From Granulicella sp. L46 (GTDB lineage Bacteria > Acidobacteriota > Terriglobia > Terriglobales > Acidobacteriaceae), in the NCBI RefSeq assembly GCF_009765785.1, contig NZ_LMUT01000009.1, positions 376,786 to 440,785 on the forward strand: 64,000 nt of DNA, given 5' to 3'. The notes under the pieces are model-generated. The model was not told the DNA's origin, searched no databases, and was given only the letters and a program-made list of their open reading frames with translations. A program made the position numbers and the translations under genes. Positions 43,404 through 52,400 of the stretch are shown here, in pieces (positions within the stretch are counted from its first letter, which is position 1; each line of letters opens with the position of its first letter).

Positions 43404-44768
43404 TCATGACGCAGCGCCCGCCGGTTGTGTCCGTTTGCAAAACCAATGAAAGAGACTCAAGGATGCACGAAGCCTGGAGAGAACAAAGGTGAATAGAAAG
43501 GTCGTGATCACTCCGTCGGGTTGAACGCGCGAGTAGATGTTGTTGATGCTCCAGGCTGGGATCGTGTAAACATCCCCTGCGGCCAGGGGGCCGATCCGAT
43601 TCCTAATCGGCCAATCGTAGATCGCCTTCTCAATGCCATCATTAAAGAAGTTCGCCATATCCATTACCCGCCGCGCGTACAACGTTCTGGACAGCCATGG
43701 CAATTGCTCGCGATTGCGGGACCGAACGATCAGCCTGGATGCCTCTTCTGCATGCCGAAGTGCCGCAGTAACGCCATTCGAGGTCATGGGGTCCACCATT
43801 GCCGCCGATTCGCCAATGACTAGCCAGTTGGGGCCTGAGGTCTTCGCATGAACCTTGCAGACGAAAGAGGTTGTGCGTGGGGAGATCTGGTGTGGTGATT
43901 GAAGGAGATTTCGAAGTCCCGAATAGGATTGCAACTGTTCGGCGAAAATCTCCGGACTCTTCATGCCCTTCCTGCGCTTTTGCTTGATCGTTGCGCCGGT
44001 CGCAACATAGCCCACGCTGAGGGTGTTCGGGCTGATAGGAATCTGCCACACCCAGCTCATGTAGTGGGACCCCTCGCAGTCAGCATTTAGAGTGGTTCCT
44101 TCGATCGATTCGGACACCGCAAAGTAATCCCACATGGCTATCTTTCGGGGTCCGTATTCGAAGGCCGGAAGCCCGAACAGACGTGGAAACAAACTTGCAG
44201 CAGAGCCGGACGCGTCGATATACCAGCGCGATTGTATCTCGAGGCCACCCTCAGTCTCCACTGCGATGATTCGCCGCCGATCCTGTTTAGCAGTCACCAC
44301 TTTGTCGCGAAGCAGCTTCACCCCGGCCGCCAGAAAGACTTCCAGCAACGCTCGATTCAGGAGGGTGCGGTCTACATGGATCGTGCGCAGCTCTACGTTG
44401 AACGGTGGCTCAGCAAGCCATTTGCCGGGTGTGTAATCCTGCTGGGCTCCGCTTCGCAACTTCAGAATCACGTGGCGTTTATAAGTAGCAATGCCGTCCC
44501 GTATCAGGCGATCCATCGAAAGATCGAAGGCCTCCAACAACCCCGGTGCAGACCAATCCAATGACTCGCCCACGGGATCGGTCTCTTGTGGATCGGCCTC
44601 AATGCAGAGAACTCTCAGGCCCTCACGTGCGAGATGGATCGAGGCTGCCATCCCCGCGAGACCACCACCTACGACCGTCACATCAAGCTGCGAGAAATTA
44701 TCTGGTATCAAGGAGATCGCCGGGGAAGGGTATAGCGCATGTTGGCTGAAGCCGACAAGACTACGCAA
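43404..44768 (-). CDS. Flavin-dependent halogenase-like FAD oxidoreductase 1
   Basis: 454 residues. FAD dinucleotide motif VVGGGLAGMAASIHLAREG at about 32-50 with acidic CIEAD. GESLDWSAPGLLEAF replaces the GES segment of the halogenase/geranylgeranyl-reductase superfamily. WVWQIP near residue 240 matches the WxWxIP motif of flavin-dependent halogenases, which blocks monooxygenation. GESAAMVDPMTSNGVTAALRHAEEAS binds FAD pyrophosphate. Substrate unknown. The start is a TTG at 44768 with a weak ribosome site; it may lie slightly downstream. Divergent from the transporter operon over 122 bp. Confidence 0.75.
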   Translation of the reverse strand: MRSLVGFSQHALYPSPAISLIPDNFSQLDVTVVGGGLAGMAASIHLAREGLRVLCIEADPQETDPVGESLDWSAPGLLEAFDLSMDRLIRDGIATYKRHVILKLRSGAQQDYTPGKWLAEPPFNVELRTIHVDRTLLNRALLEVFLAAGVKLLRDKVVTAKQDRRRIIAVETEGGLEIQSRWYIDASGSAASLFPRLFGLPAFEYGPRKIAMWDYFAVSESIEGTTLNADCEGSHYMSWVWQIPISPNTLSVGYVATGATIKQKRRKGMKSPEIFAEQLQSYSGLRNLLQSPHQISPRTTSFVCKVHAKTSGPNWLVIGESAAMVDPMTSNGVTAALRHAEEASRLIVRSRNREQLPWLSRTLYARRVMDMANFFNDGIEKAIYDWPIRNRIGPLAAGDVYTIPAWSINNIYSRVQPDGVITTFLFTFVLSRLRASLSLFHWFCKRTQPAGAAS

Positions 44769-44890
44769 CCAACCTACAGGTTAGTTTTCTCTCCACCTAT
44801 CGATGGAGGCAAGTACCGCCATCGCGCTGTTACCATTCCCGCTAACGCCAATCGGTAGATCAACTTCCCGCGACGAGGAGAATAAAGGAT

Positions 44891-45649
44891 TTGAAACTTC
44901 CTGCCAGGTTTCGTCCGGTCCTGTTTATTGTCTTGTTGCTGGTTGGTTGGCAGGTCGCGATCGATCGGCATCCAGCGCAAATTCTGCCTGGTCCGATCGC
45001 AGTTGCCAGCGGCATCGTCGACCTCCTGCGCCATGGCATTCTGTTCAAGTACATCGTGGCCTCCTTATTCAGAGTTACCTGGGGATTCTCCCTGGCCGCT
45101 CTTCTGGGGATCCCGCTGGGGCTGATGCTAGGCTGGTTCCAACGCGGCGAGATGGCGTTCTATCCCCTCATCCAAATCTTTCGTCCCATCTCCCCGCTGG
45201 CCTGGATCCCGATCGCTATCCTCTGGTTTGGCGTGGGTGATTCAGCAGCAATTTTCCTGATCTTCGTCGGATGCTTCTTCCCGATGCTTCTCATCGCCAT
45301 GACGGCCGTCCGAAACATACCTTCCATCTATATCAACGCAGGTCGCAACTTCGGACTAAGCTCGAGCGAATTTGTGACGCGGGTTTTATATCCAGCCGTG
45401 ATCCCGCAACTGCTGGTCGGGCTTCGCATCACGCTAGGGATTGCGTGGCTGGTGGTGGTCGCGGCTGAGATGATCTCCGTAAACTCCGGCCTGGGTTTCC
45501 TGATTGTGGACGCAAGGAACGCGGGAAATCGTTACGACCTGGTTGTCGCAGGCATGGTGATCATCGGGATCATTGGCCTGCTGCTGGACCTGGCGATGCG
45601 CTCGCTGGAGAACGTGAAGTCATTCCATTGGAGTTCTTCGGAGGAGTAA
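44891..45649 (+). CDS. ABC transporter permease, SsuC/TauC type (first permease)
   Basis: 252 residues with about six helices. N-terminal LFIVLLLVGWQVAIDRHPAQILPGP is typical of the nitrate/sulfonate/taurine permease family; the cytoplasmic EAA loop reads AGRNFGLSSSEFVTRVLYPAVIPQLLVGLRITLGIAW. Start is TTG at 44891 behind AAAGG. First gene of a run of tightly spaced plus-strand genes extending to 57626. Its TAA overlaps the ATG of the ATPase gene by one base. Confidence 0.88.
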   Translation: MKLPARFRPVLFIVLLLVGWQVAIDRHPAQILPGPIAVASGIVDLLRHGILFKYIVASLFRVTWGFSLAALLGIPLGLMLGWFQRGEMAFYPLIQIFRPISPLAWIPIAILWFGVGDSAAIFLIFVGCFFPMLLIAMTAVRNIPSIYINAGRNFGLSSSEFVTRVLYPAVIPQLLVGLRITLGIAWLVVVAAEMISVNSGLGFLIVDARNAGNRYDLVVAGMVIIGIIGLLLDLAMRSLENVKSFHWSSSEE

Positions 45650-46536
45650 TGTCTCTCGCAGAAGTTGCCAAAAACCCGGCAGGCACCGGCCAGAAGCTTA
45701 AGCTGCAGCACCTGGGCATGGTGTATGGACAGGATGCCGAGAGCGTTCCGGTTCTTGAAGACATCAATCTAGATGTGTCGGATGGTGAGTTTGTCTGCAT
45801 CGTCGGCCCATCAGGATGTGGCAAGTCAACGTTGCTCAATGTCATGGCCGGCTTTCTTCCCGCAACAGCCGGTACGGTCACCATTGACGGAGAAGTAGTC
45901 ACTGGGCCAGATCCTCGACGCATCCTGGTATTTCAGGAGCGCGGCGTCTTTCCCTGGTTGACCGTGGAAGGCAACATCGGATTCGGCCTGTCAAAATTGA
46001 CGCGAGAGGAACGTCGGCAGCGCATCGCGCACTATGTGCAGGCGGTTCGCCTGCAGGGCTTCGAACACGTGTATCCATCGGATTTATCCGGTGGCATGAA
46101 GCAACGGCTGCAGGTGGCGCGCGCGTTGGCAGTCAATCCCGATATCCTCTATCTCGATGAACCATTCGGTGCGCTGGATTTTGTTACCCGCGTGATTATG
46201 CGTGGCGAATTACACCGCATCTGGCAAACCGAGCGGCGCACCATTCTGTTCGTAACGCACGATATCGACGAAGCAGTTCAACTTGCCGACCGCGTTGTCG
46301 TTCTGAGTTCGCGCCCGGCCCGCATTCAGGACATTCTCACAATCGATATTCCTCATCCCCGCAATATCAGTTCTCCGCGCTATCTTCAGCTCCGAGACGA
46401 TTTTTTTTTCTGGCGAAACCCCGTAGCTGGGAGAGATTCTTCTGGCCCATCCTCGCAGCAGCAGCCCTGCTGGCGCTATGGCATTTCTCCGTTCTCTGGA
46501 CGGCCACCAAGGTCTTTCCGTCGCCGCTTAGCGTAG
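45649..46536 (+). CDS. ABC transporter ATP-binding protein, SsuB/TauB type, with out-of-frame tail
   Basis: Walker A GPSGCGKST at 53-61, Q-loop FQERGVFPW, signature LSGGMKQRLQVARAL near 147 and Walker B ILYLDEPFGALD. Normal family sequence ends around residue 250 (YLQLRDD), where a run of nine T residues (46401-46409) follows. Beyond it this frame yields 45 residues unlike any transporter while the -1 frame encodes the next permease without a gap. The ATPase is therefore either fused to that permease by slippage or a frameshift, or carries a read-on tail to the stop at 46536. Confidence 0.85.
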   Translation: MSLAEVAKNPAGTGQKLKLQHLGMVYGQDAESVPVLEDINLDVSDGEFVCIVGPSGCGKSTLLNVMAGFLPATAGTVTIDGEVVTGPDPRRILVFQERGVFPWLTVEGNIGFGLSKLTREERRQRIAHYVQAVRLQGFEHVYPSDLSGGMKQRLQVARALAVNPDILYLDEPFGALDFVTRVIMRGELHRIWQTERRTILFVTHDIDEAVQLADRVVVLSSRPARIQDILTIDIPHPRNISSPRYLQLRDDFFFWRNPVAGRDSSGPSSQQQPCWRYGISPFSGRPPRSFRRRLA

Positions 46537-47183
46537 AAAAGGGCATCGTCCAGCTATTCCATAAACACCTTCTGTGGGCGGACATCGGCGATTCGCTCCG
46601 CCGGGTTGCGCTCGGTTTCGGCGCGGCCGTCCTCGTCGGAATTCCTCTAGGTCTATTTCTGGGCTGGAATCCTGCTGCAAACCAGGTGGTCAATCCAGCC
46701 CTGCAAATCCTGAGGCCTATCAGCCCAATCGCGTGGATACCCGTCGCCATCATCTTCTTTGGCGTCGGCGACCATCCCGCAATTTTTCTCGTCTTCCTCG
46801 CATCCTTTTTCCCCATCGTGGTGGCCTGCATCAGCGGCGTATCAAGCGTGCCACCGAATCTGCGCAGCGCTGGCCGCAACTTTGGGCTGTCTACTCCCCG
46901 CCTCCTGATGCGGGTCATATTTCCTGCGGCTCTGCCCCAGATCCTCGTCGGATTGCGAATCGCGCTAGGAATCGCCTGGTTGGTGGTGGTGGCCGCTGAG
47001 ATGATCGCGGTCGACTCGGGCCTCGGTTATCTTGTCATCGACTCGCGCAATTCGGGAAAGCGCTATGACCTGGTGGTCGCGGCGATGTTGATGGTTGGAA
47101 TCATTGGCCTCACGTTGGATATCTTGATGCGCTCAGTCGAAAGGCTAAAATCCGTCCGCTGGGGGTTCCGCAATGCGTCTTAG
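46410..47183 (+). CDS. ABC transporter permease 2, SsuC/TauC type, no recognisable start
   Basis: From about 46410 the frame encodes a complete permease: RSWERFFWPILAAAALLALWHF, then FPSPLSVEKGIVQLF and the EAA loop AGRNFGLSTPRLLMRVIFPAALPQILVGLRIALGIAW. It is clearly paralogous to the first permease. There is no ATG, GTG or TTG between the T9 run and the first helix; the nearest candidates are a CTG at 46410 or a much later GTG at 46686 that would remove three helices. The frame stays open upstream through the T run into ATPase codons, which suggests a fused product by -1 slippage or one missing T in the read. Confidence 0.75.
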   Translation: MAKPRSWERFFWPILAAAALLALWHFSVLWTATKVFPSPLSVEKGIVQLFHKHLLWADIGDSLRRVALGFGAAVLVGIPLGLFLGWNPAANQVVNPALQILRPISPIAWIPVAIIFFGVGDHPAIFLVFLASFFPIVVACISGVSSVPPNLRSAGRNFGLSTPRLLMRVIFPAALPQILVGLRIALGIAWLVVVAAEMIAVDSGLGYLVIDSRNSGKRYDLVVAAMLMVGIIGLTLDILMRSVERLKSVRWGFRNAS

Positions 47184-48231
47184 AACCAAGGTCACGCTCG
47201 TCGCACTTGGCTGGCTGCTTCTGATTTCTGGGTTGCAGGCTTACCTCAATGTGAATTGGGCAGCCGTTCTCAATGACTATCGAGCGCTCGATCAACGCAA
47301 GATCACCGTCGCTTACCTTCCGGTGACTTGCCAGTTGACCTGCCCGGTAACCGACTATATCTCGAAGTACTCGCTTTCCGGCGAAGAGTTTCTGCCACGA
47401 ATGTTCCAGGCCCTTCCAGAGATCAAAGAGGCACTGATCTCTAATCGAGTGCAGGCCGCGTTCATCGTCGCGCCCATGGCACTCGCGCTTAAGGCACAAG
47501 GTGTTCCCATCAAGGTGGTCTATTTAGGTCACCGATATGGCAGCGCGGTTGTGGTTCAGAAGAATGGTCCCATCAAGACCTTCGCGGACATGCGCGGCAA
47601 GACCATCGCCATCCCAAGTCGCTTTTCGGATGAGCGCCTCTTGTTGTTTCGCGCGATGAAAGTGTGGGGCATCAAGCCAGGCGAAATCAAGATGGTGGAG
47701 ATGGCGCCCCCGGATGTATCAGGCGCGCTCGCAGTCCATGCCATTGACGGATTCGTCATGGGAGAACCGTTTCCCTCCCAGGCGGAGATGGCAGGCTACG
47801 GCCGCATCCTCTTCCAGGCGCGGGACTATTGGCCAGACTATATGTCGTGTATCCTGGTCGTCCGCCAGGATCTTATCGATCGCCGGCCGGATGTGGTGCA
47901 GGTCTTGGTAGACGGCATCGCGCGGTCAGGTCTCTGGCTTGATACCAGCAAGCCTCATCGAGAAGAGGCCGCTGATTTTGTTGGACGTTTCTACTACAAC
48001 CAGAAGCCTGCACTCCTGAAATGGGCGTTGACCAAGCCCATGGATCGCGTTGTCTACAGTCCGCTCGCACCGCGAAAGGTGGATTTCGATATGGTCCGCG
48101 ACCTCATGATCGAAACCGGCGTGCTGGATAAGCGACTCGACTTCAGCGAATACACCGACATACGATTTTCCGACAACGCGCGATCACAAACGTCCTGGAA
48201 ATATGAACCCGGCCTTGCCACTGCCAAATAA
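47173..48231 (+). CDS. ABC transporter substrate-binding protein (NMT1/SsuA type), membrane-anchored
   Basis: 352 residues. One N-terminal hydrophobic helix (TKVTLVALGWLLLISGLQAYL) without a lipobox or obvious cleavage site, so probably an anchor. The periplasmic domain starts ITVAYLPVTCQLTCPVTDY with Cys53 and Cys57, which could form a disulfide or hold a metal or thiol ligand. GKTIAIPSRFSDERLL and AVHAIDGFVMGEPFP are ligand-lobe motifs of the nitrate/sulfonate/thiamine-precursor binding group. Overlaps the permease end by 11 bp. Substrate unknown. Confidence 0.85.
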   Translation: MRLRTKVTLVALGWLLLISGLQAYLNVNWAAVLNDYRALDQRKITVAYLPVTCQLTCPVTDYISKYSLSGEEFLPRMFQALPEIKEALISNRVQAAFIVAPMALALKAQGVPIKVVYLGHRYGSAVVVQKNGPIKTFADMRGKTIAIPSRFSDERLLLFRAMKVWGIKPGEIKMVEMAPPDVSGALAVHAIDGFVMGEPFPSQAEMAGYGRILFQARDYWPDYMSCILVVRQDLIDRRPDVVQVLVDGIARSGLWLDTSKPHREEAADFVGRFYYNQKPALLKWALTKPMDRVVYSPLAPRKVDFDMVRDLMIETGVLDKRLDFSEYTDIRFSDNARSQTSWKYEPGLATAK

Positions 48232-48274
48232 CATCCAGCCGACTCAACGAACACAGGTTAGCCCAAGGAGGCAT

Positions 48275-48586
48275 ATGACGATGTTTCGCAGGAGATTTCT
48301 ACAACTCTGTGTCCCCGTCAGCGCAGGTGCGTTGGCCGTCTTCAAAGTCAAACGAAACACACCGGCAACGATGGTCGTTTACGAGGTCAAGGGCTTCACG
48401 TGTATCACCTGCGCGGTTGGACTCGATACCATGCTGCGCAGACAGAAAGGGATTCTGTCGAGCGAATCGACGTATCCGGAAGGAAAGGTAGTTATCCATT
48501 TCTATCCCGACCAAATCGCAGAAAGTTCGATTCGAGGGTTTATTGCAGACACCGGCTTCATCGTTCAAAGCCAACGCGAAGCCTAA
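48275..48586 (+). CDS. Secreted heavy-metal-associated (HMA) domain protein
   Basis: 103 residues. RRRFLQLCVPVSAGALAVF suggests a Tat-like signal or anchor. The rest is one ferredoxin-like HMA domain: VYEVKGFTCITCAVGLDTMLRRQKG with the CxxC pair at 43 and 46, then STYPEGKVVIHFYPDQI and IRGFIADTGF. Such domains bind Cu(I), Hg(II) or Zn(II). AAGGAGG precedes the ATG at 48275; the ATG at 48281 is the alternative. Lying between an ABC transporter and a DUF169 gene, it may deliver a metal to a cluster enzyme. Confidence 0.83.
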   Translation: MTMFRRRFLQLCVPVSAGALAVFKVKRNTPATMVVYEVKGFTCITCAVGLDTMLRRQKGILSSESTYPEGKVVIHFYPDQIAESSIRGFIADTGFIVQSQREA

Positions 48587-48627
48587 CTCCGCAACCCTCC
48601 AGCCGTAGAAAGGAATTGATTCGCACG

Positions 48628-49392
48628 ATGTCCACCACACGCAACTACGCCAAACTCTCAAAGGATCTTATCGACGCCCTTCATCTTGAGCAATCACCCG
48701 TCGCCATCTGTTTCTCTGACGATGCTCCAGAGGGGTCAGCGGCCCCTGCAAGGAGTGTTGCCGCCGGCTGTCAATTCTGGGAAGATGCGACGGTTTCGAC
48801 GTTCGCGACATCGGCCAAGGATCACGATCTGTGCGCCATCGGCGTGTACACTCATCATCTTCAGCCAACGCCAGCACAGCAAACCGATCTGATGGACGCC
48901 CTGAAAGTGTTTGGAGATCTGGGTTACGTGACGCAGGAAGATCTGCCGAAAATCCCCGTGCTCGCTTCCGAGGCAAAGTGCGTTACGTATTCACCCCTCG
49001 CCAACACGCCGTTGCCCCCGGACGTTGTGCTGCTGTTTGCCAATGCGAATCAGATGCTGATTCTCAGCGAAGCCGTCCAACAGGTAGAGAACCAGAATGC
49101 CCCAGCCATGGGCAGACCAGCCTGTGCCGTGGTGCCGCAGGTGATGAATACCGGGCGAGCCGCGCTGAGTCTTGGTTGCTGCGGAGCCCGCGCCTATCTC
49201 AACATCCTTACCGACGGCGTTGCCCTGTTTGCGATTCCCGGCTCCAAATTAGAGGCCTACACGGAACGGATCAAGGCGCTTGCCAACGCCAATCAAGTCC
49301 TGACACAATTTCACGAATTACGCAGGCAGGCCATCCATGCGGGGAATCGGCCGACCATTCAGGAGTCATTGAAAGCCATGGCCGCCTCCTGA
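48628..49392 (+). CDS. DUF169 family protein
   Basis: 254 residues, cytosolic. DUF169 hallmarks: a start around SKDLIDALHLEQSPVAICFSDDAPEG, a central PLANTPLPPDVVLLFANANQMLILSEAVQ, and the cysteine-rich LSLGCCGARAYLNI near 190. The family occurs in archaea and bacteria and has no established activity; conserved cysteines hint at metal or thiol chemistry. The ATG at 48628 follows AAAGGAATT. It is embedded in the long plus-strand unit. Confidence 0.82.
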   Translation: MSTTRNYAKLSKDLIDALHLEQSPVAICFSDDAPEGSAAPARSVAAGCQFWEDATVSTFATSAKDHDLCAIGVYTHHLQPTPAQQTDLMDALKVFGDLGYVTQEDLPKIPVLASEAKCVTYSPLANTPLPPDVVLLFANANQMLILSEAVQQVENQNAPAMGRPACAVVPQVMNTGRAALSLGCCGARAYLNILTDGVALFAIPGSKLEAYTERIKALANANQVLTQFHELRRQAIHAGNRPTIQESLKAMAAS

Positions 49393-49445
49393 AATGTTCC
49401 CACTCCGTGTCAGCGTTCCATTCAGCGCTTAAGATACTAAGAGGC

Positions 49446-52400
49446 ATGGCGAACCCCTCTCCATTTGGCGAACGATTTCAGCAGGGCACGAGTCTTTTCG
49501 GAGATCTTCGCCGCAACATGCCCCAACCGTGGACTTTCACGGCAATGCATTCGAAGCATGGTGTACGAGGACGGATCTTACGTTGCACCGTGCTGCTCAG
49601 CCTGTGCGTCCTGGCGGGATGCCACTCCAAAAATGCAATACCGAAACCGGGCTCGCAGAAGTACAACCAGTTCGTGTCAGCATTCTATACAGGGCTGGCC
49701 GCGCTACAGGTGGGCGACGACGTGCGTGCCGACAGCAGTCTGGCGGAAGCGGCGCGACTGGCGCCGGGAGAACCCGCAGTATGGGCGGACTGGGGCGTCC
49801 TCGCGTTGCGTCAGCGTAACTTTGATGCGGCATCAGAACGCCTGAACCGCGCCCACGGTCTCGCGCCGGACAATGAGCCGATCGATTACCTGCTTGGCCT
49901 TCTTGAGAGCGAACGCGGCAACTCGGCTGCAGCGATCGTCGATCTGCAACAGGCAGTGCAAGCCAATCCCCAGGACTTGCGCGCACTCTACGAACTAGCT
50001 TCCGAGGTCGAGAGGCAAGCGGACGCCGGCAGCGATCAGCGCTTTCAGCAGTTGATGGGGCAAATCCTCGCGATTGCTCCAAATAATCTGGCGGCGCAAC
50101 TTGACCTTGCACGGATTGCCGCTAAGCGAGGGGATGTGCCAACACTGAAGGCGAGCATTGCGCGAATCTCAGACCAGTCAAAGGGCTGGTCGCCGGAGAT
50201 CACCCACCAACTCGATCAACTACAGGCTGCAGCGAATGGCGACCAGCCGCGGTCGGCTGCAACGAAATCAATTTTTCTGCGCAACGTCCTCATGCGGCTG
50301 CCGAGCTTTCGCGACGATCTCTCCGAGTTGAAACCGCCGTCTGGAGAAGGTGCTCAACCCATCACGCATCTCTTGCGCGTAGCCAGCTTACCCTCCCGGC
50401 CTGCTCCGGCAGACCGCGCGATCACCTTCAACGCGCAGACCAAAGGAGTGCAGGACAGCCGTATCTGGACCTGGGCCGGATCGATCAACCTGAATGGCAA
50501 GGATGCTCCGATCCTGGCACAAGCGAACGCATCCGAGGTTTTGCTAAGCTCCGGGGCAAGCCTTGCATTTCCGGGCGCTGGACGTCCTCCCTCACCCGAG
50601 GGAATTGTGGCGGCCGACTTTAACTACGACTTCAAGATGGATCTCGTGCTTGCAGGCGAAGGAGGCGTGCGCTTTTTCCGCCAGGAAGATCCCGCGCATT
50701 TCACCGATGTGACAGGTCAGACGAAACTTCCGCAATCCGTGATCGACGGACACTTCACCGGTGCGTGGGCTATCGACATCGAGGCGGATGGCGACCTGGA
50801 CATATTGCTGGGCACGGCCTCCGGCATTCCAATCCTGCTAAGAAATAACGGCGATGGCACCTTCGCGGTCACGCATCCCTTCGCTGAGATCTCCGGTATT
50901 CAGCAGTTCGCATGGGTTGATCTCAATGGTGATGGCAACCCTGACGCGGCGATCGTCGATGGCGCAGGGAATCTCCATCTCTTTCTCAATCAGCGATCCG
51001 GCAACTTTATCGAATCGAAGCAGCCGGCTGTCACTACGCAAGTGAAAGCAATTGCCGTTGCGGATGCCGACTCAAGCGGCGTTCTCGATCTGATTGCTGT
51101 CGAAGCAAATGGAAGTGTCGTTCGTATTTCTGCCACCGGAAGTGCCGGTTCCTGGTCAGCGGCTGAAATAGCGCGCGTACCGAATCCCAATGTCCAATTG
51201 GCAGGCGACGCACGTTTGCGTGCCGCCGATCTGGACAACAACGGCGCTGTCGATCTGCTACTAGCGCCTGTCGACTTGACCGACGCCAAGGCAGCTCCGC
51301 CAATTGTTTGGTTGCAAGATGAGCACGGTTCCTTCGACGTGTTGCAACAGCCAATTCCGCCCGGCCGCATCTTCGACGTCGCCGACCTGGGCCAGAACGG
51401 GCGTCTTTCGCTGATTGGGTTAACCGATGCGGGCACGCTCTTGGTTGCGAGCAACCACGGAACCAAAAACTATCATTGGCAGACCATACGACCGCGCGCG
51501 CGCCAGTCCACTGGCGACCAAAGAGTCAATTCCTTCGGCATTGGGGGCGAGATTGAGATTCGTTCCGGCCTGCTTGTGCAGAAACAGTCGATTGAGCGCC
51601 CCGAATTGCACTTCGGGCTTGGAGAGCAAACGCAGGTGGACGTCGCGCGCATCCTCTGGCCCAACGGTTCTATGCGTGCCGAGTTCGCGCTCCGTGCGGA
51701 TCAACAGATTGTCACGGAGCAGCGTCTCAAGGGCTCATGCCCCTTTCTCTTCGCATGGGATGGAACCCGCATGAGCTTCGTAAAAGACTCCGTGCCCTGG
51801 GGATCCGCCATCGGTTTGCGCATCAACGCGCTCGGTGCACCCGATATCGCCGCCACCGAAGAGTGGTACAAGATCGGGCGAGATCAGCTAAAGACACGGG
51901 ATGGTTTCTACGATCTCCGCATTACCGGCGAATTGTGGGAGACGTATTACTACGATTCCATGGCGCTGATGACGGTCGATCACCCGGTGGGCACAGAGGT
52001 CTTTACGGACGAACGCTTCGATGTTCCGCCGGTGAAGCTTGCGGTCACTGCAGTTGGTGAGCCTCAACCAATCGTTCGAGCAACCGACGACAACGGGCAG
52101 GATGTCACCGCGACCTTAGCCAAGGTCGATGGCGTCTACCTCGACAACTTCGGGCGAGGTCAATACCAGGGTGTCACGCGAGATCATTACGTCGAGATAG
52201 AACTGCCTGCATCGATGCCTCTAAATGTGCCTCTTTGGTTGATTGCGAAGGGCTGGCTGCATCCGTCCGATTCGTCTGTCAACGTCGCTCTCGGACAGGG
52301 CAGTGGCGAGAAGCCCCATTGGCTGAGTCTCGAAGTGCCCGACGGTAAGGGCGGCTGGCGGGTAGCGAAACCGAACCTTGGTTTCCCGGCCGGGCGCAAC

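Noticed and set aside
46686..47183. Second permease taken as a short protein starting at GTG 46686
   Set aside because: Sequence upstream in the same frame encodes the missing first helices of the permease, so the short form is not the natural product.
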